The notes: generated by a model not told the origin, from the letters alone. Positions 33,280 to 41,578 are shown, counted from the stretch's first letter. The stretch is 64,000 nucleotides of DNA from Nonomuraea sp. NBC_00507 (GCF_036013525.1 NZ_CP107853.1:558001-622000), one strand, 5' to 3'. Translations and numbers: made by a program.

Positions 33280-34113
33280 CGACTGAGTGCCCAGGACGAC
33301 GGCGAGGGCCAGGCGGTCGGCGTCCTCGGTGCCGGGCGCGGCGGTGTAGACGGTGATGCGCAGGTCGTCCAGGGCGACGAACAACGTGTCGCAGTCGAGG
33401 GTGATCGGGCCGACTTCCGGGTGCTTGATGGTCTTGCGTCTGGACGGGTCGCTCAGGGGCGGTGGGGTCTCGGCGTCCCAGAGTTCGGCGAAGCGCGGGC
33501 TGCCGGAGGCCAGGTCGGCGATCAAGCGTCGCAGGGCGCGGTCGGCGGGGTAGCGCGAGGCCGTCAGGCGCAGGTCGGCCACGAGCCGGGCCTCGTGCTC
33601 GGCCTGCTCCTGCCGGGTGTGCACGACCCGCGAGGGCAGGCGGGCGACGTTGCGCCAGACGGCGTTGCGTTCCAGGCCGCGCCACGTGGTCGTCTCGCCC
33701 ATGAGCGCGTCGTAGGGCGCGTTGGCCAGCACGAGCGTCCAGCTGGCGTCGTACACGACAACCGGGGTGTGCGACAGCCGGTCGAGCAGCCGTTGCACGC
33801 TCGGGGGGATCCGCGACGGCACGACGTCCGGGCCGGGCGCGGCGTGCCCGGCCAGCCGGTAGAGCAGGTCGCGTTCGGCGTCGGACAGGCGCAGCGCCCG
33901 AGCCAGCGACTCCACCACCTGCGCCGACGGCGCGGTCGCGCGCCCCTGCTCGAGGCGGGTCAGGTAGTCGGCCGAGATTCCGGCGAGCGCGGCCAGCTCC
34001 TCACGGCGCAACCCGCTGGCCCGGCGTCGGCGGCCCACCGGCACGCCAACGGTCTCAGGTGCCACCCGGTCGCGCCAGCGGCGTACCGTCCGGCCGAACT
34101 CCCACGCTTCCAT
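33235..34113 (-). CDS. XRE family regulator with MmyB-like ligand domain
   Basis: A 292-residue regulator from ATG 34113. RRASGLRREELAALAGISAD and YLTRLEQGRATAPSAQVVES form the HTH of the YxxRLEQGR subtype. The MmyB-like domain begins at PVVVYDASWTLVLANAPYDA and ends at VVLGTQSLSQ. The last ~12 codons run into an IS630 remnant, so the natural C-terminus was probably altered. It is divergent from an SDR gene 103 bases away. Confidence 0.93.
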   Translation of the reverse strand: MEAWEFGRTVRRWRDRVAPETVGVPVGRRRRASGLRREELAALAGISADYLTRLEQGRATAPSAQVVESLARALRLSDAERDLLYRLAGHAAPGPDVVPSRIPPSVQRLLDRLSHTPVVVYDASWTLVLANAPYDALMGETTTWRGLERNAVWRNVARLPSRVVHTRQEQAEHEARLVADLRLTASRYPADRALRRLIADLASGSPRFAELWDAETPPPLSDPSRRKTIKHPEVGPITLDCDTLFVALDDLRITVYTAAPGTEDADRLALAVVLGTQSLSQVGVQGPRLDGV

Positions 34114-34216
34114 GCGCTCCAGTCTGCGCGAGCCCGCACCGGGTTGTCCTGGCCCTGGCAGTCCTACGAAAACCGAACGACTGCCTGCGGCCCGGCCGAA
34201 CCCGCAGGCTGGGGCC

Positions 34217-35155
34217 ATGACCGAACCCGGAACTGTTCTGATCACCGGCCCGACCCGCAACCTGGGCCGCCACGCCGTGCTGGCCATGGCCGGCCGCCAG
34301 CAGGGGCAGCGACCCGACCTGCTGCTGGTCGGCCGCGCCGGACGGGACCTGACCGCGGTCGCCGACGAGGCCCGCGCGCGCGGCGCCCGCGTCCGCGAGA
34401 TCGGCTGTGACCTGTCGCGCCTGGCCGACGTACGTGCCGCCGCGGCCACCGTGCGCGACCTGCTCGCGACCGGCACCGTTCGGCCGCTGCGCGCGCTGGT
34501 CGCCAACGCCGGCGCCATGTCGGCCGACACCCGGCGGGCCTCGCCCGACGGCTACGAGATGACTTTCGCTGTCAACTACCTCGCCCATGCCCAGCTCATC
34601 GGTGACCTGCTTGGCTCGTTCACCGCCCCGGCGCGGGTCGTGCTGCTCGGCTCGAACACCTATCACGCCAACTTATGGCGCAAGCTGCTGGGCGTGGCCG
34701 AGGCCAAGTGGGCCGACCCCGTCGAGCTCGCCCGCCCGGCTGTCGGTGAGCAGGCCCCGGGCATGACCGCCTCCGGCGTCGCCTACTCCAACGCCAAGCT
34801 GGCGATCCTGTACTACGCCCATGAGCTGCAGCGCCACGCCGGCGCCGGGATCAACGTGTCGGTGTTCGAACCGGGCTGGATGCCCGGCACCGCGCTGGGC
34901 CGTGGCGCCCCCAAGGCGGTCCAGGCGATGAGCCGCGCCTTGGGCCGGGTCCCCGGCGTGTCGACGCCGCAACGCTCGGGGCCGCTGCTGGCCGCAATGG
35001 CCCTCGACGACAAGTGGGCACACTTGCGCAACGGCGCGTTCGTGGTGAAGACCACGCTGACCGAGGTGCAGCCGGTCGCCCACGACCGCGACCGGGAGCG
35101 GCGCCTATGGGAGGCGACCGCCGAGCTGTTGAAACGCGCAGGCGCTTCGCATTAG
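34217..35155 (+). CDS. Short-chain dehydrogenase, retinol-dehydrogenase/POR-like
   Basis: A 312-residue extended SDR from ATG 34217. TGPTRNLGRHAVLAMAG is the cofactor motif, NAGAMSAD the NAG motif, and AYSNAKLAILYYAHELQ the catalytic Tyr/Lys. FEPGWMPGTALGRGAPKAVQ resembles the protochlorophyllide-reductase-like branch. It is divergent from the MmyB-type regulator, forming the second regulator/dehydrogenase module. Confidence 0.93.
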   Translation: MTEPGTVLITGPTRNLGRHAVLAMAGRQQGQRPDLLLVGRAGRDLTAVADEARARGARVREIGCDLSRLADVRAAAATVRDLLATGTVRPLRALVANAGAMSADTRRASPDGYEMTFAVNYLAHAQLIGDLLGSFTAPARVVLLGSNTYHANLWRKLLGVAEAKWADPVELARPAVGEQAPGMTASGVAYSNAKLAILYYAHELQRHAGAGINVSVFEPGWMPGTALGRGAPKAVQAMSRALGRVPGVSTPQRSGPLLAAMALDDKWAHLRNGAFVVKTTLTEVQPVAHDRDRERRLWEATAELLKRAGASH

Positions 35156-35264
35156 TACGTACCGCCCGGGCCGTACCGTGGCCGACCCGGGCGGTCGCCG
35201 GCTTGTGGGCGGTCAGGTCTACGGGCTCTACGGGCTCCCCGTCGGCCAGGCACCCGCCGGGCGG

Positions 35265-36119
35265 TCAGCTCTCGACGGTCATGCGCTGGGTGCCGATGAC
35301 CTTCAGCAACTGCAGGGTCTGGTAGGCGGGGGATTCGGGCTCGGCGGTGAAGATGATCACCTGCTGCTCCTGGTCGGGCACGGTGAGGACGTCGAAGTCC
35401 AGCTCGATCACGCCGACCTCGGGATGCCGCACGGTCTGCCGCAGGTGACGGTCGATGCGGAGCTGGTGGGAGTTCCACAGGCGGGCGAAGTCCTCGCTGC
35501 CGGCCAGCAGTTCCGCCACCAGGTTCTTCAGCTCCCGGCTGTAGGGGTAGCGGGTGGCCGCCAGGCGCAGGTAGCTGACCGCTGTGACGGCGAACCGATC
35601 GGAGCCACCCAAGCCAAGGGGCGGCCGGTCCGGGTCCGAGTGCAGGAAGTAGCACCGGACGAGGTTTCGCTCCTGGCCGGGAGGCAAGGCAGAGAAGTCC
35701 ACCAGCAGGGCCGCGGCCAGCGGATTCCAGGCTACGACGCGGCAGGTGGAGTCGACGACGATCGCGGCGGCGTCGGTCAGCCGGTTGATCAGGTTCAGCG
35801 TGCTCTGCTGCACCTCACGTACCGGTTCGACCGCCTCGTTCTCCTCCCTCTCCCCCGCGAGCTGGAACAGGTGAGCGCGCTCCTGGTCGGTGAGGCGCAG
35901 CGCGCGGGCGATGCCGCCGAGGACGCGCCGTGACGGGTACCGGCCGCGCGCCTGCTCCAGTCGCGTGTAGTGGTCGACAGAGATGTAGGCGAGCTGGGCG
36001 ACCTCCTCGCGCCGCAGGCCCGGGGTACGCCGGCGATGCCCCTGGGGCAGGCCCACGTCCGCCGGGCTGATCCGCGCCCGCTTGTTGCGCAGGAAATCCG
36101 CCAACGCATGTCTGTCCAT
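35265..36119 (-). CDS. XRE family regulator with MmyB-like ligand domain
   Basis: A 284-residue regulator from ATG 36119. RRTPGLRREEVAQLAYISVD and HYTRLEQARGRYPSRRVLGG make the HTH; AAAIVVDSTCRVVAWNPLAA begins the MmyB-like domain, which ends TLQLLKVIGTQRM. It is divergent from a sugar-epimerase-like gene 177 bases away, forming the third regulator/dehydrogenase module. Confidence 0.94.
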   Translation of the reverse strand: MDRHALADFLRNKRARISPADVGLPQGHRRRTPGLRREEVAQLAYISVDHYTRLEQARGRYPSRRVLGGIARALRLTDQERAHLFQLAGEREENEAVEPVREVQQSTLNLINRLTDAAAIVVDSTCRVVAWNPLAAALLVDFSALPPGQERNLVRCYFLHSDPDRPPLGLGGSDRFAVTAVSYLRLAATRYPYSRELKNLVAELLAGSEDFARLWNSHQLRIDRHLRQTVRHPEVGVIELDFDVLTVPDQEQQVIIFTAEPESPAYQTLQLLKVIGTQRMTVES

Positions 36120-36296
36120 ATGCGCCACGGTATGTCCCGCGCCGGCCCTCAGCCATGGACTCCTGGTCCCTGGCTGAGCGGGACTGGCCCGGGCGACGGT
36201 GAGGTTGTCGGACGGTGGACACCCGGGCCGCCCCCGGAGACGTCCACCCGTCCACCCGTCCATCGGACGACTCACTGCGGAAAGGCAGCGCGAAGC

Positions 36297-37184
36297 ATGC
36301 ATATCTTCATCACCGGCGCGAGCGGCTATGTCGGCGGCGTCGTCACCGAACACCTGGTCCGGGCCGGCCACGAGGTGGTCACCCTGGCCCGATCGGACCG
36401 GGCCAGCGAGCGGGTCGAGGCGCTGGGCGCCAAGGCGATGCCCGGCGAACTGCAGGACCTCGACGTCCTGCGCGCGGGAGCCGCCGGCGCCGACGCCGTC
36501 GTGCACACCGCGGTGGACTACTTCAACGCCGGCATGGGGGACATCGAGCGCGACGCCCTGCGGTCGATGCTGGACGGGCTGAACGAAGGGGCGGCGTTCC
36601 TCTACACCAGCACCGGCCTGGTCTACCCCGACACCCAGGGCGCCACGGTGGACGAGGAGCACCCGGTCGACCCGCAGAGCCCGCAGCCCTTCAAGATCCT
36701 CGGCGAACGGCAGGTCCTGGACGCCGGCCACGTCGCGGGCACGGTGATCCGGGCGGGGCTCGTCTACGGCCGGGCCGGGTCGGGGCTGTTGCAGGCCATG
36801 CTGGCCTCCGCCCGGCAACAGGGCACGGTCGCCTACATCGGCGAGGGGACCAACGAATGGTCGTCGGTCCACGTCGACGACCTCGCCGCGCTGTACGCGG
36901 CCGTGCTGGCGCGCCGTTCGCCCGGGACGGTCGTGAACGCCGCCGGGGCCGAGCGGACCCCCATGCGCAGGATCGTCGAGGCCGTCGCCGCGACGGCCGG
37001 AGCCCACGCCGTGTCCCTCGCACCTGAGCAGGCGGCCGAGATGATGGGACCGGTCGCCGCCATGCTCACCCGTTCATCGCCGCTGAACTCCGCCAAGGCG
37101 CGGCGGCTGTTCGGCTGGAACCCCACATCGCCGAACCTGCTCGACGAGCTGACCTCCGGCTCATACGTCCAGGCCTCCGCCTGA
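36297..37184 (+). CDS. NAD-dependent epimerase/dehydratase-like reductase
   Basis: A 295-residue extended SDR from ATG 36297. The cofactor motif is FITGASGYVGGVVTEHLV. In place of the classical YxxxK the sequence has STGLVYPDTQ and PFKILGERQVLDA, as in atypical SDRs of the NmrA/YwnB-like branch. VIRAGLVYGRAGSGLLQAML and the C-terminal ARRLFGWNPTSPNLLDEL are typical of the family. It is the probable target of the divergent MmyB-type regulator. Confidence 0.93.
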   Translation: MHIFITGASGYVGGVVTEHLVRAGHEVVTLARSDRASERVEALGAKAMPGELQDLDVLRAGAAGADAVVHTAVDYFNAGMGDIERDALRSMLDGLNEGAAFLYTSTGLVYPDTQGATVDEEHPVDPQSPQPFKILGERQVLDAGHVAGTVIRAGLVYGRAGSGLLQAMLASARQQGTVAYIGEGTNEWSSVHVDDLAALYAAVLARRSPGTVVNAAGAERTPMRRIVEAVAATAGAHAVSLAPEQAAEMMGPVAAMLTRSSPLNSAKARRLFGWNPTSPNLLDELTSGSYVQASA

Positions 37185-37302
37185 CCGGCCCGGGTTCACC
37201 CGAACCGCCGGGACGGTGGTCTTCGTCCACCCGGTGAGGGCCTGGTCATAGGGCAGCGCGTCGGGTCGGCGCTGATCATGGTGCGACCCCCAAGCACGTA
37301 CG

Positions 37303-37542
37303 GTGGTCAGCCACACCGTGGTGACGGTCCGGATCGTCCGCATGGGCACGACCGTCCAGGTGAAGGTGACCGACGCCGGCTCGTTCACCAGCGCCCCCGC
37401 AGTACGCACGCCCTCTCTCGACGACGACACGGGCCGCGGCCTGTGGATGGTGGACATGCTCGCCGATGCATGGGGATTCGAACACGGCGAGAACGGCGCA
37501 TCGGTTTGGTTCTGGCTGACCGGACGCGAGGATAAGCGATGA
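37303..37542 (+). CDS. RsbW-like ATP-binding protein, probably 5'-truncated
   Basis: A 79-residue ORF matching only the C-terminal half of HATPase_c anti-sigma-type proteins: VTDAGSFTSAPAVRTPSLDD, GRGLWMVDMLADAWGFEHG and GASVWFWLTG. The N-box helix with its catalytic Asn is absent upstream, so it cannot bind ATP normally. GTG 37303 is the only usable start. A complete protein of this type lies at 38925-39341. Probably a remnant. Confidence 0.6.
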   Translation: MVSHTVVTVRIVRMGTTVQVKVTDAGSFTSAPAVRTPSLDDDTGRGLWMVDMLADAWGFEHGENGASVWFWLTGREDKR

Positions 37543-37552
37543 TCCGCCAGTC

Positions 37553-37571
37553 AGTTGCGATTTTCGCAACT
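37553..37571. promoter_or_regulatory. Operator candidate for the XRE-ImmA gene
   Basis: AGTTGCGA and TCGCAACT form perfect 8-base arms around a 3-base spacer, 18 bases upstream of ATG 37590. XRE-ImmA/IrrE proteins usually repress their own genes, so this is a likely autoregulatory site. Its position also argues against the earlier in-frame ATG at 37539. Confidence 0.7.
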
Positions 37572-37589
37572 AGAACCTGGGGTGAAGCC

Positions 37590-38711
37590 ATGTACGGGGA
37601 GATCGTGGCACACCGGGTCCGCCAGCTGATCGCAAACAGTGGCCGGAGCCAAGGCGAGTTCGCGGCGCTGGCCGGACTCGACCCGTCCAAGATGTCCAAG
37701 TCGCTCTCCGGGGCCCGAAGATTCACCTCGCTCGATCTGGCGCGGATCGCCGAACTCGGCGGCGTGACGGTCGACTGGCTGCTCGGCGCCGATGAGACCC
37801 CCGCGCTGGCGGCGCGACTCTCGTCACCGCCGGGCAGCTCCACGGCAAGTGCCGCCCAGGAGGCCGAGCGGCTCGCTCAGCTCCGCGCGGATCTCGCCTT
37901 CCTCGGCTACCGGCAGCAGGCCACACTCCCTCAGGCCCCGCTCCAGGGCAGTTGGTGGATCGGGCAGGGGCAGCAACTCGCCGCCTGGGCCCTTGACCGT
38001 GCGCACATGGCCGAAGCCGATCCCAGCCAAACCCGCGATCTCGCCGAACTGATCGAGAACGTCTTCGGCATCGACGTGGCAATCAGCGACCTGCCGGACG
38101 GTTTCGACGGCCTGGCCTGCGGCGGGGATCAGGCCCGTCTGATCGTCGTCGGCACCTCGACGGTTCCCAGCCGCCAGCGGTTCACCCTCGCCCATGAGCT
38201 GGGCCATGTACTGGCCGGCGACGATCAGGGTTTGCTGGTAGATGTCGACATTTACGACAAACGCCACAGCCGACAATCCTCCGAGATCCGAGCGAACGCC
38301 TTCGCCACCGCCTTTCTCCTACCCTGAGAGCTCCTGAGATCGGAGACGAGCGGCATGGCGTGGACAGAAGAGTCCTTCGCCAAGTTCGCCTTCCGATGGT
38401 GGGTTTCACCCAGCGCGTTGGCCTGGCGGCTGCATAACCTTAATCTGATCCCTAAGGAGCTTTGCGACCGGTTCCGCGGCATGACCACCGAGTCCGCGGC
38501 TCTGCTCGCCGGCGAGCTGGGCCCGTTCACCGAGTGGATCGACGCCGCCTCTCACCGCCGCATCCCACAGTTGCTGTTGCGCGACACCTTCCAGGCCTAT
38601 CTCGACGGCACCTCGACCCTACGCCCCTTCTCCAACCTGATCGGGGTGGAGAGCGAAACCATCCGGCAGGCTCTCGAACAAGCCGGAGAGGAACCTCCCC
38701 TGACGTCATGA
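37590..38711 (+). pseudogene. XRE-ImmA/IrrE metallopeptidase regulator with in-frame TGA
   Basis: The frame reads AHRVRQLIANSGRSQGEFAA and LAGLDPSKMSKSLSGARRFT (XRE-type HTH), then an ImmA/IrrE zinc-peptidase domain with TLAHELGHVLAG (HExxH). After AFATAFLLP there is a TGA at 38325-38327, and the same frame continues EESFAKFAFRWWVSPSALAW then RLHNLNLIP to 38711, which is the normal C-terminus of the family. A CGA to TGA change would explain it. Either it is a pseudogene, the HExxH half still works alone, or the stop is read through. It overlaps a PIN-like fragment by four bases. Confidence 0.85.
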
Positions 38712-38817
38712 CCTGGTACTGGTTCCCCGACAACACCGTGCTGTGCAACTTCGCCGCAGTCTCACGCCTACGACTCCTGAGGAGGTTCTGCGCGGCCGGG
38801 GGCGCTGGGTTGAGTGA
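38708..38817 (+). pseudogene. PIN-like nuclease/toxin, N-terminal fragment with frameshift
   Basis: ATG 38708 overlaps the upstream stop (ATGA). The frame gives MTWYWFPDNTVLCNFAAVSR then LRLL, with the conserved early Asp of PIN domains in PDNTVL. The continuation EVLRGRGRWVE lies in the next frame and ends in TGA. The remaining ~100 residues are missing. The layout (XRE-ImmA gene coupled to a PIN-like gene) suggests a former toxin-antitoxin pair. Confidence 0.6.
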
Positions 38818-38875
38818 TCAGGCCGGTGAAATCACTCGACTTTGGCCATTCTCGCGATTGGCCCCGAAACGCAGA

Positions 38876-38895
38876 AGAGGCCCCGAAGGGCCTCT
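38876..38895 (-). terminator. Rho-independent-type terminator of the RsbW-like gene
   Basis: AGAGGCCC and GGGCCTCT form an 8-base stem; read on the minus strand the loop is TTCG, a stable tetraloop. It lies 30 bases past the stop of the ATP-binding protein gene and is followed by a short T-containing stretch. Confidence 0.75.
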
Positions 38896-38924
38896 GAGCT
38901 GCACTTACTGGGCTGGTACCTCGG

Positions 38925-39341
38925 TCAGGCGGCGGCCCGCTCGAGTTCCGGTACATCGGCGCAGGTGCAGCCGATCTCGCACCAGACGCCGGTGTGGTCG
39001 GGCAGGTGGCTGATACCCCAGGTACGGGACAGATGGTCGACGAGGAACAGCCCGCGGCCTCGCGTGGCCTCCTCCCCGGCCCGGCCCAGCCGCGGCTCTC
39101 CCGCGCCGCCGTGGTCGTGCACCTCGACGCGAACCGCACCGGGCAGGTGGGCGATGCGCACCTCGAAGTTGTCGTCGCGGCCGGCGGCGGAGTGCTCGAC
39201 GGCGTTGGCGGCCAGTTCGGAGACCGCCAGTACCACGTCGTCCGCGGCTGGGTGGCCGGCCACGACGCCGACCACGAAATGACGCACGTGACCGAGCTCC
39301 TCCAGCACGGCCGGGAACTCTCGCATCGTCATCGCAGCCAT
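38925..39341 (-). CDS. RsbW-like ATP-binding (anti-sigma-type) protein
   Basis: A 138-residue HATPase_c protein. ATG 39341 has GGAGG eight bases upstream. The N-box is DVVLAVSELAANAVEHSAAG, with catalytic Glu/Asn, and the G1/G2 boxes are VRVEVHDHGG and ATRGRGLFLVDHLSRTWG. Family members are serine kinases that bind sigma factors or anti-anti-sigma proteins; many actinobacterial ones are orphans like this. Two Cys near the end (WCEIGCTCADV) are unusual. Cytoplasmic. Confidence 0.92.
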   Translation of the reverse strand: MAAMTMREFPAVLEELGHVRHFVVGVVAGHPAADDVVLAVSELAANAVEHSAAGRDDNFEVRIAHLPGAVRVEVHDHGGAGEPRLGRAGEEATRGRGLFLVDHLSRTWGISHLPDHTGVWCEIGCTCADVPELERAAA

Positions 39342-39520
39342 CCGAATCGCCTCCGCGGTGCAGCGGCTTATACCTTTTGACACCTCTAACCATGCCGATG
39401 CCGCTTGCCGGTCCCCTGCCAGCCGCTTTCGGCTGACTATCGGTGGCTTGACAACCAGCCGGGGCCTCGGCCCTGCAGCTCCCTCGGCCGGAGTCATCAC
39501 CCTCATGATCCATCAAGCCA

Positions 39521-39943
39521 TCACCAACCCGTCATGCGCTGACGCCACCACGCAGCTGCACGCCATGCGCTTTGGGGCGCTGCTCTCGGGTCGGGCAAGG
39601 TGCGGTTACGGAACTGGTCGTCCAGCCGCTCCACAACTACGCGTAGCTCAGAGCGAGCAGCGGCGGGAAGGGCTCGCAAGGCCTCTTCCAAGCGATCACG
39701 AGCCTCTACCGGATCACAGAAGGGGCAATCCTGGTTCACGTAGATGTACCGGCCGGCAGTTTGGAGAAAGCTCCCGTAGGCATGCAGCGCATCGGCGATG
39801 GCGTCCGACCAGAAATGTTGATCTTCAAGGCGGCGTATCGCGCCTTGGGCTTTGGCTGAGAGTCCACGGATGTGCTTACGCGACGTGCGCCCGGGTGATC
39901 GACTCCCGCCAGATCGCAGCGCACTGGGGGGCTTACGCGGCAT
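39521..39943 (-). CDS. Conserved hypothetical helical protein
   Basis: A 140-residue basic protein. After a disordered Arg/Ser-rich N-terminus come helices SAKAQGAIRRLEDQHFWSDA and DALHAYGSFLQTAGRYIYVN. CPFCDPVEARDRLEEALRAL contains a single CxxC and ELRVVVERLDDQFRNRTLPD follows. Composition and coding bias look real. No function is recognised. No partner gene shares its direction nearby. Confidence 0.65.
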   Translation of the reverse strand: MPRKPPSALRSGGSRSPGRTSRKHIRGLSAKAQGAIRRLEDQHFWSDAIADALHAYGSFLQTAGRYIYVNQDCPFCDPVEARDRLEEALRALPAAARSELRVVVERLDDQFRNRTLPDPRAAPQSAWRAAAWWRQRMTGW

Positions 39944-40057
39944 GGTCCTTTCGAGTCAGCATGCACCACATCCTGCCACGTCGCAGACAGCGGGCGAGTT
40001 GTTTCGCGCCACGCGTGTGCGGCAAAGACGCGGAGCCACCAGCGGAAACAGCCCCAA

Positions 40058-40080
40058 GATCATTTCACGTATATTGTACG
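40058..40080. repeat. Dispersed repeat, short copy 3
   Basis: GATCATTTCACGTATATTGT plus ACG matches the first 23 bases of the 31-base repeats at 20295 and 32877 at all but two or three positions. Confidence 0.6.
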
Positions 40081-40128
40081 CGGCCTCTGGGGGATCATCC
40101 GTGCCTTAAACCCCGCAGTCAGCTAACG

Positions 40129-40449
40129 CTAATCGGAGGGTGATCCGGTAGCCCGTCGCCGTGCTCGCATGATCAGTCCCCGCGCCTCGGCGTATGCAAC
40201 AAAACCAAAGACGGCGAGTGCCAGTACGCGCTGAACCCCCCAAGATATGTCGAATGCCCAATGAAGCCCCATTGGGCCAAGCATCACCGACCAGACCTGT
40301 CCGGCGAACAGTGAGAGGCCGACGATAAACAAGACGTAGTTCAGCCAGGCAGGGCTGGAAAGCATGAGTTGGTCGTCACCCCACCTGCGTGGAATCGACC
40401 GGATGAATCCGATCTTCGATCGCTGAGACTCCGGTGTCTTTTCACGCAC
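40129..40449 (-). CDS. Small membrane protein
   Basis: A 106-residue protein with a basic N-terminus (REKTPESQRSKIGFIRSIPR) and two or three TM helices (WLNYVLFIVGLSLFAGQVW, VQRVLALAVFGFVAYAEA), ending in a basic tail. No family is recognised. It is divergent from the region holding the second 49-base repeat. Confidence 0.65.
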   Translation of the reverse strand: MREKTPESQRSKIGFIRSIPRRWGDDQLMLSSPAWLNYVLFIVGLSLFAGQVWSVMLGPMGLHWAFDISWGVQRVLALAVFGFVAYAEARGLIMRARRRATGSPSD

Positions 40450-40533
40450 ATTGGAAGTGTGACATCTCCGCCGAGAGTGAGGTAGAGCCAGTTTTGTCGG
40501 CAGCGCAGTCCGAATCGGCGGAGCCTACCGATG

Positions 40534-40582
40534 CCCGGTGGGCCGGGGCTGAGGAACGAAGTCCCGGACCGTCGATCGCCCC
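40534..40582. repeat. 49-base dispersed repeat, copy 2
   Basis: The same sequence as 13987-14035 with about three differences and the same orientation. Here it lies in noncoding DNA upstream of a small membrane protein gene, so the element moves independently of the acetyltransferase. Confidence 0.8.
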
Positions 40583-40807
40583 CAACCACGTCCAGACACT
40601 CGCGCGGGGGTGCGCGCGGCCCGCCGCACAGCCGCCGCCGTACGTAACTCCGGCACCCGCCGCCCGATTGTCCGGGGGCAGGGAGGAGTATCGCTGCACG
40701 ATGGTGTTGAGATCTTCCTCTGTGAGTACGCGAATGCCAAGCTAGTGCTTGTGAGGCAACACAGGTATCTCAGATCGTTGCTCGGCCATGTCCGAGCAAG
40801 CAATGCG

Positions 40808-41110
40808 ATGGGGATGGATCAGTGGGGCGCGTGGGCGGGTTGGCTTGGGCTCTTCGTCGCCCTCGGAATCGTCATCACTCGGCTGATTGGCGTCTTGACC
40901 GGCAAGCCGGACGGCTGGATCACCGCTGATTGGGGTACGACAGCTCATTGGATAGAGCAGATCATCTTCTTGCTCGTTGGGTGCTTCATGGTGCTTTTCT
41001 TCGGGGAAGCTTTGATGTTCAGGTACCGTCGCCGCCCGCCCCTATCGTCGGGCGACGAGGGAGCGGAGCAAGGGGCACTGAAGCCGCCGACGCCCCCGGG
41101 TGAAACCTAA
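40808..41110 (+). CDS. Small membrane protein
   Basis: About 100 residues from ATG 40808 (an ATG at 40814 is also possible). Two TM helices are clear: WLGLFVALGIVITRLIGVL and WIEQIIFLLVGCFMVLFFGE, followed by a charged cytoplasmic tail (MFRYRRRPPLSSGDE). The open frame extends upstream to 40610, but that part crosses repeat-flanking DNA and is Arg-rich. Function unknown. Confidence 0.65.
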   Translation: MGMDQWGAWAGWLGLFVALGIVITRLIGVLTGKPDGWITADWGTTAHWIEQIIFLLVGCFMVLFFGEALMFRYRRRPPLSSGDEGAEQGALKPPTPPGET

Positions 41111-41578
41111 AACGATCTCGCTTACGGCCCTGCCCAGCGCTGTGTGTGCGTCCGCACGAAGTAAGACCCGTGATCGCGTGCCAGATGCCACGGGAAACCA
41201 GGGGGAATCACAGGAACTCACCGGCGATCAACGCGAGAGGCCCGTCACCGCGTTTCCGCTGGTGACGGACCTATTCCCGCTGGTGTGGCAGGTGCAAGGT
41301 TCGAACTTGCGTAGGCTGAGCCGACGGTTTTGCAGCGGGCTGACGTTCCCGACTCCATTAGGTTTCCGACCTCGGGGGCGCGGCTCTCACCCATCCCCTA
41401 CCAGGGAAGATCATCCCGCATATACTCCGCGAGACAGAGCCAGCCACGATCCCCCGGGAACCGCGGATCTCTCGGGAGAAAGGGCCTTCCACCTGCAGAG
41501 GATCGGCGGTTTGAACCTCGGGTGGGCGGTAGACCGGGAAGACCTGATGGCCACCCGCGGCATCAGGTCACGCCACCC
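41111..41578. other. Intergenic scar region
   Basis: About 470 bases with no gene. It holds tRNA-Tyr scar copy C (41235-41334) and the 17-base sequence CAGAGCCAGCCACGATC (41437-41453) shared with 12318-12334. The rest shows no protein-like frame. Confidence 0.6.
41235..41334 (-). repeat. tRNA-Tyr 3'-half plus terminator scar, copy C
   Basis: On the minus strand, AAAACCGTCGGCTCAGCC leads through a perfect T-arm (GCAAG-TTCGAAC-CTTGC) and ACCTGCCA into the hairpin region. Over ~100 bases it differs from copy D at only a few positions, two of them in the hairpin. The anticodon position reads GCA instead of GTA, and no 5' half is present. Confidence 0.8.

Noticed and set aside
35178-35933. Plus-strand open frame opposite the third MmyB-type regulator
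   Set aside because: It is an antisense shadow; the minus-strand frame has a complete XRE/MmyB domain order.
37539-37589. ATG 37539 as the XRE-ImmA start, overlapping the RsbW-like stop
   Set aside because: It would place the palindromic operator inside the coding region; ATG 37590 has GGGGTGAAG upstream and gives the usual HTH spacing.
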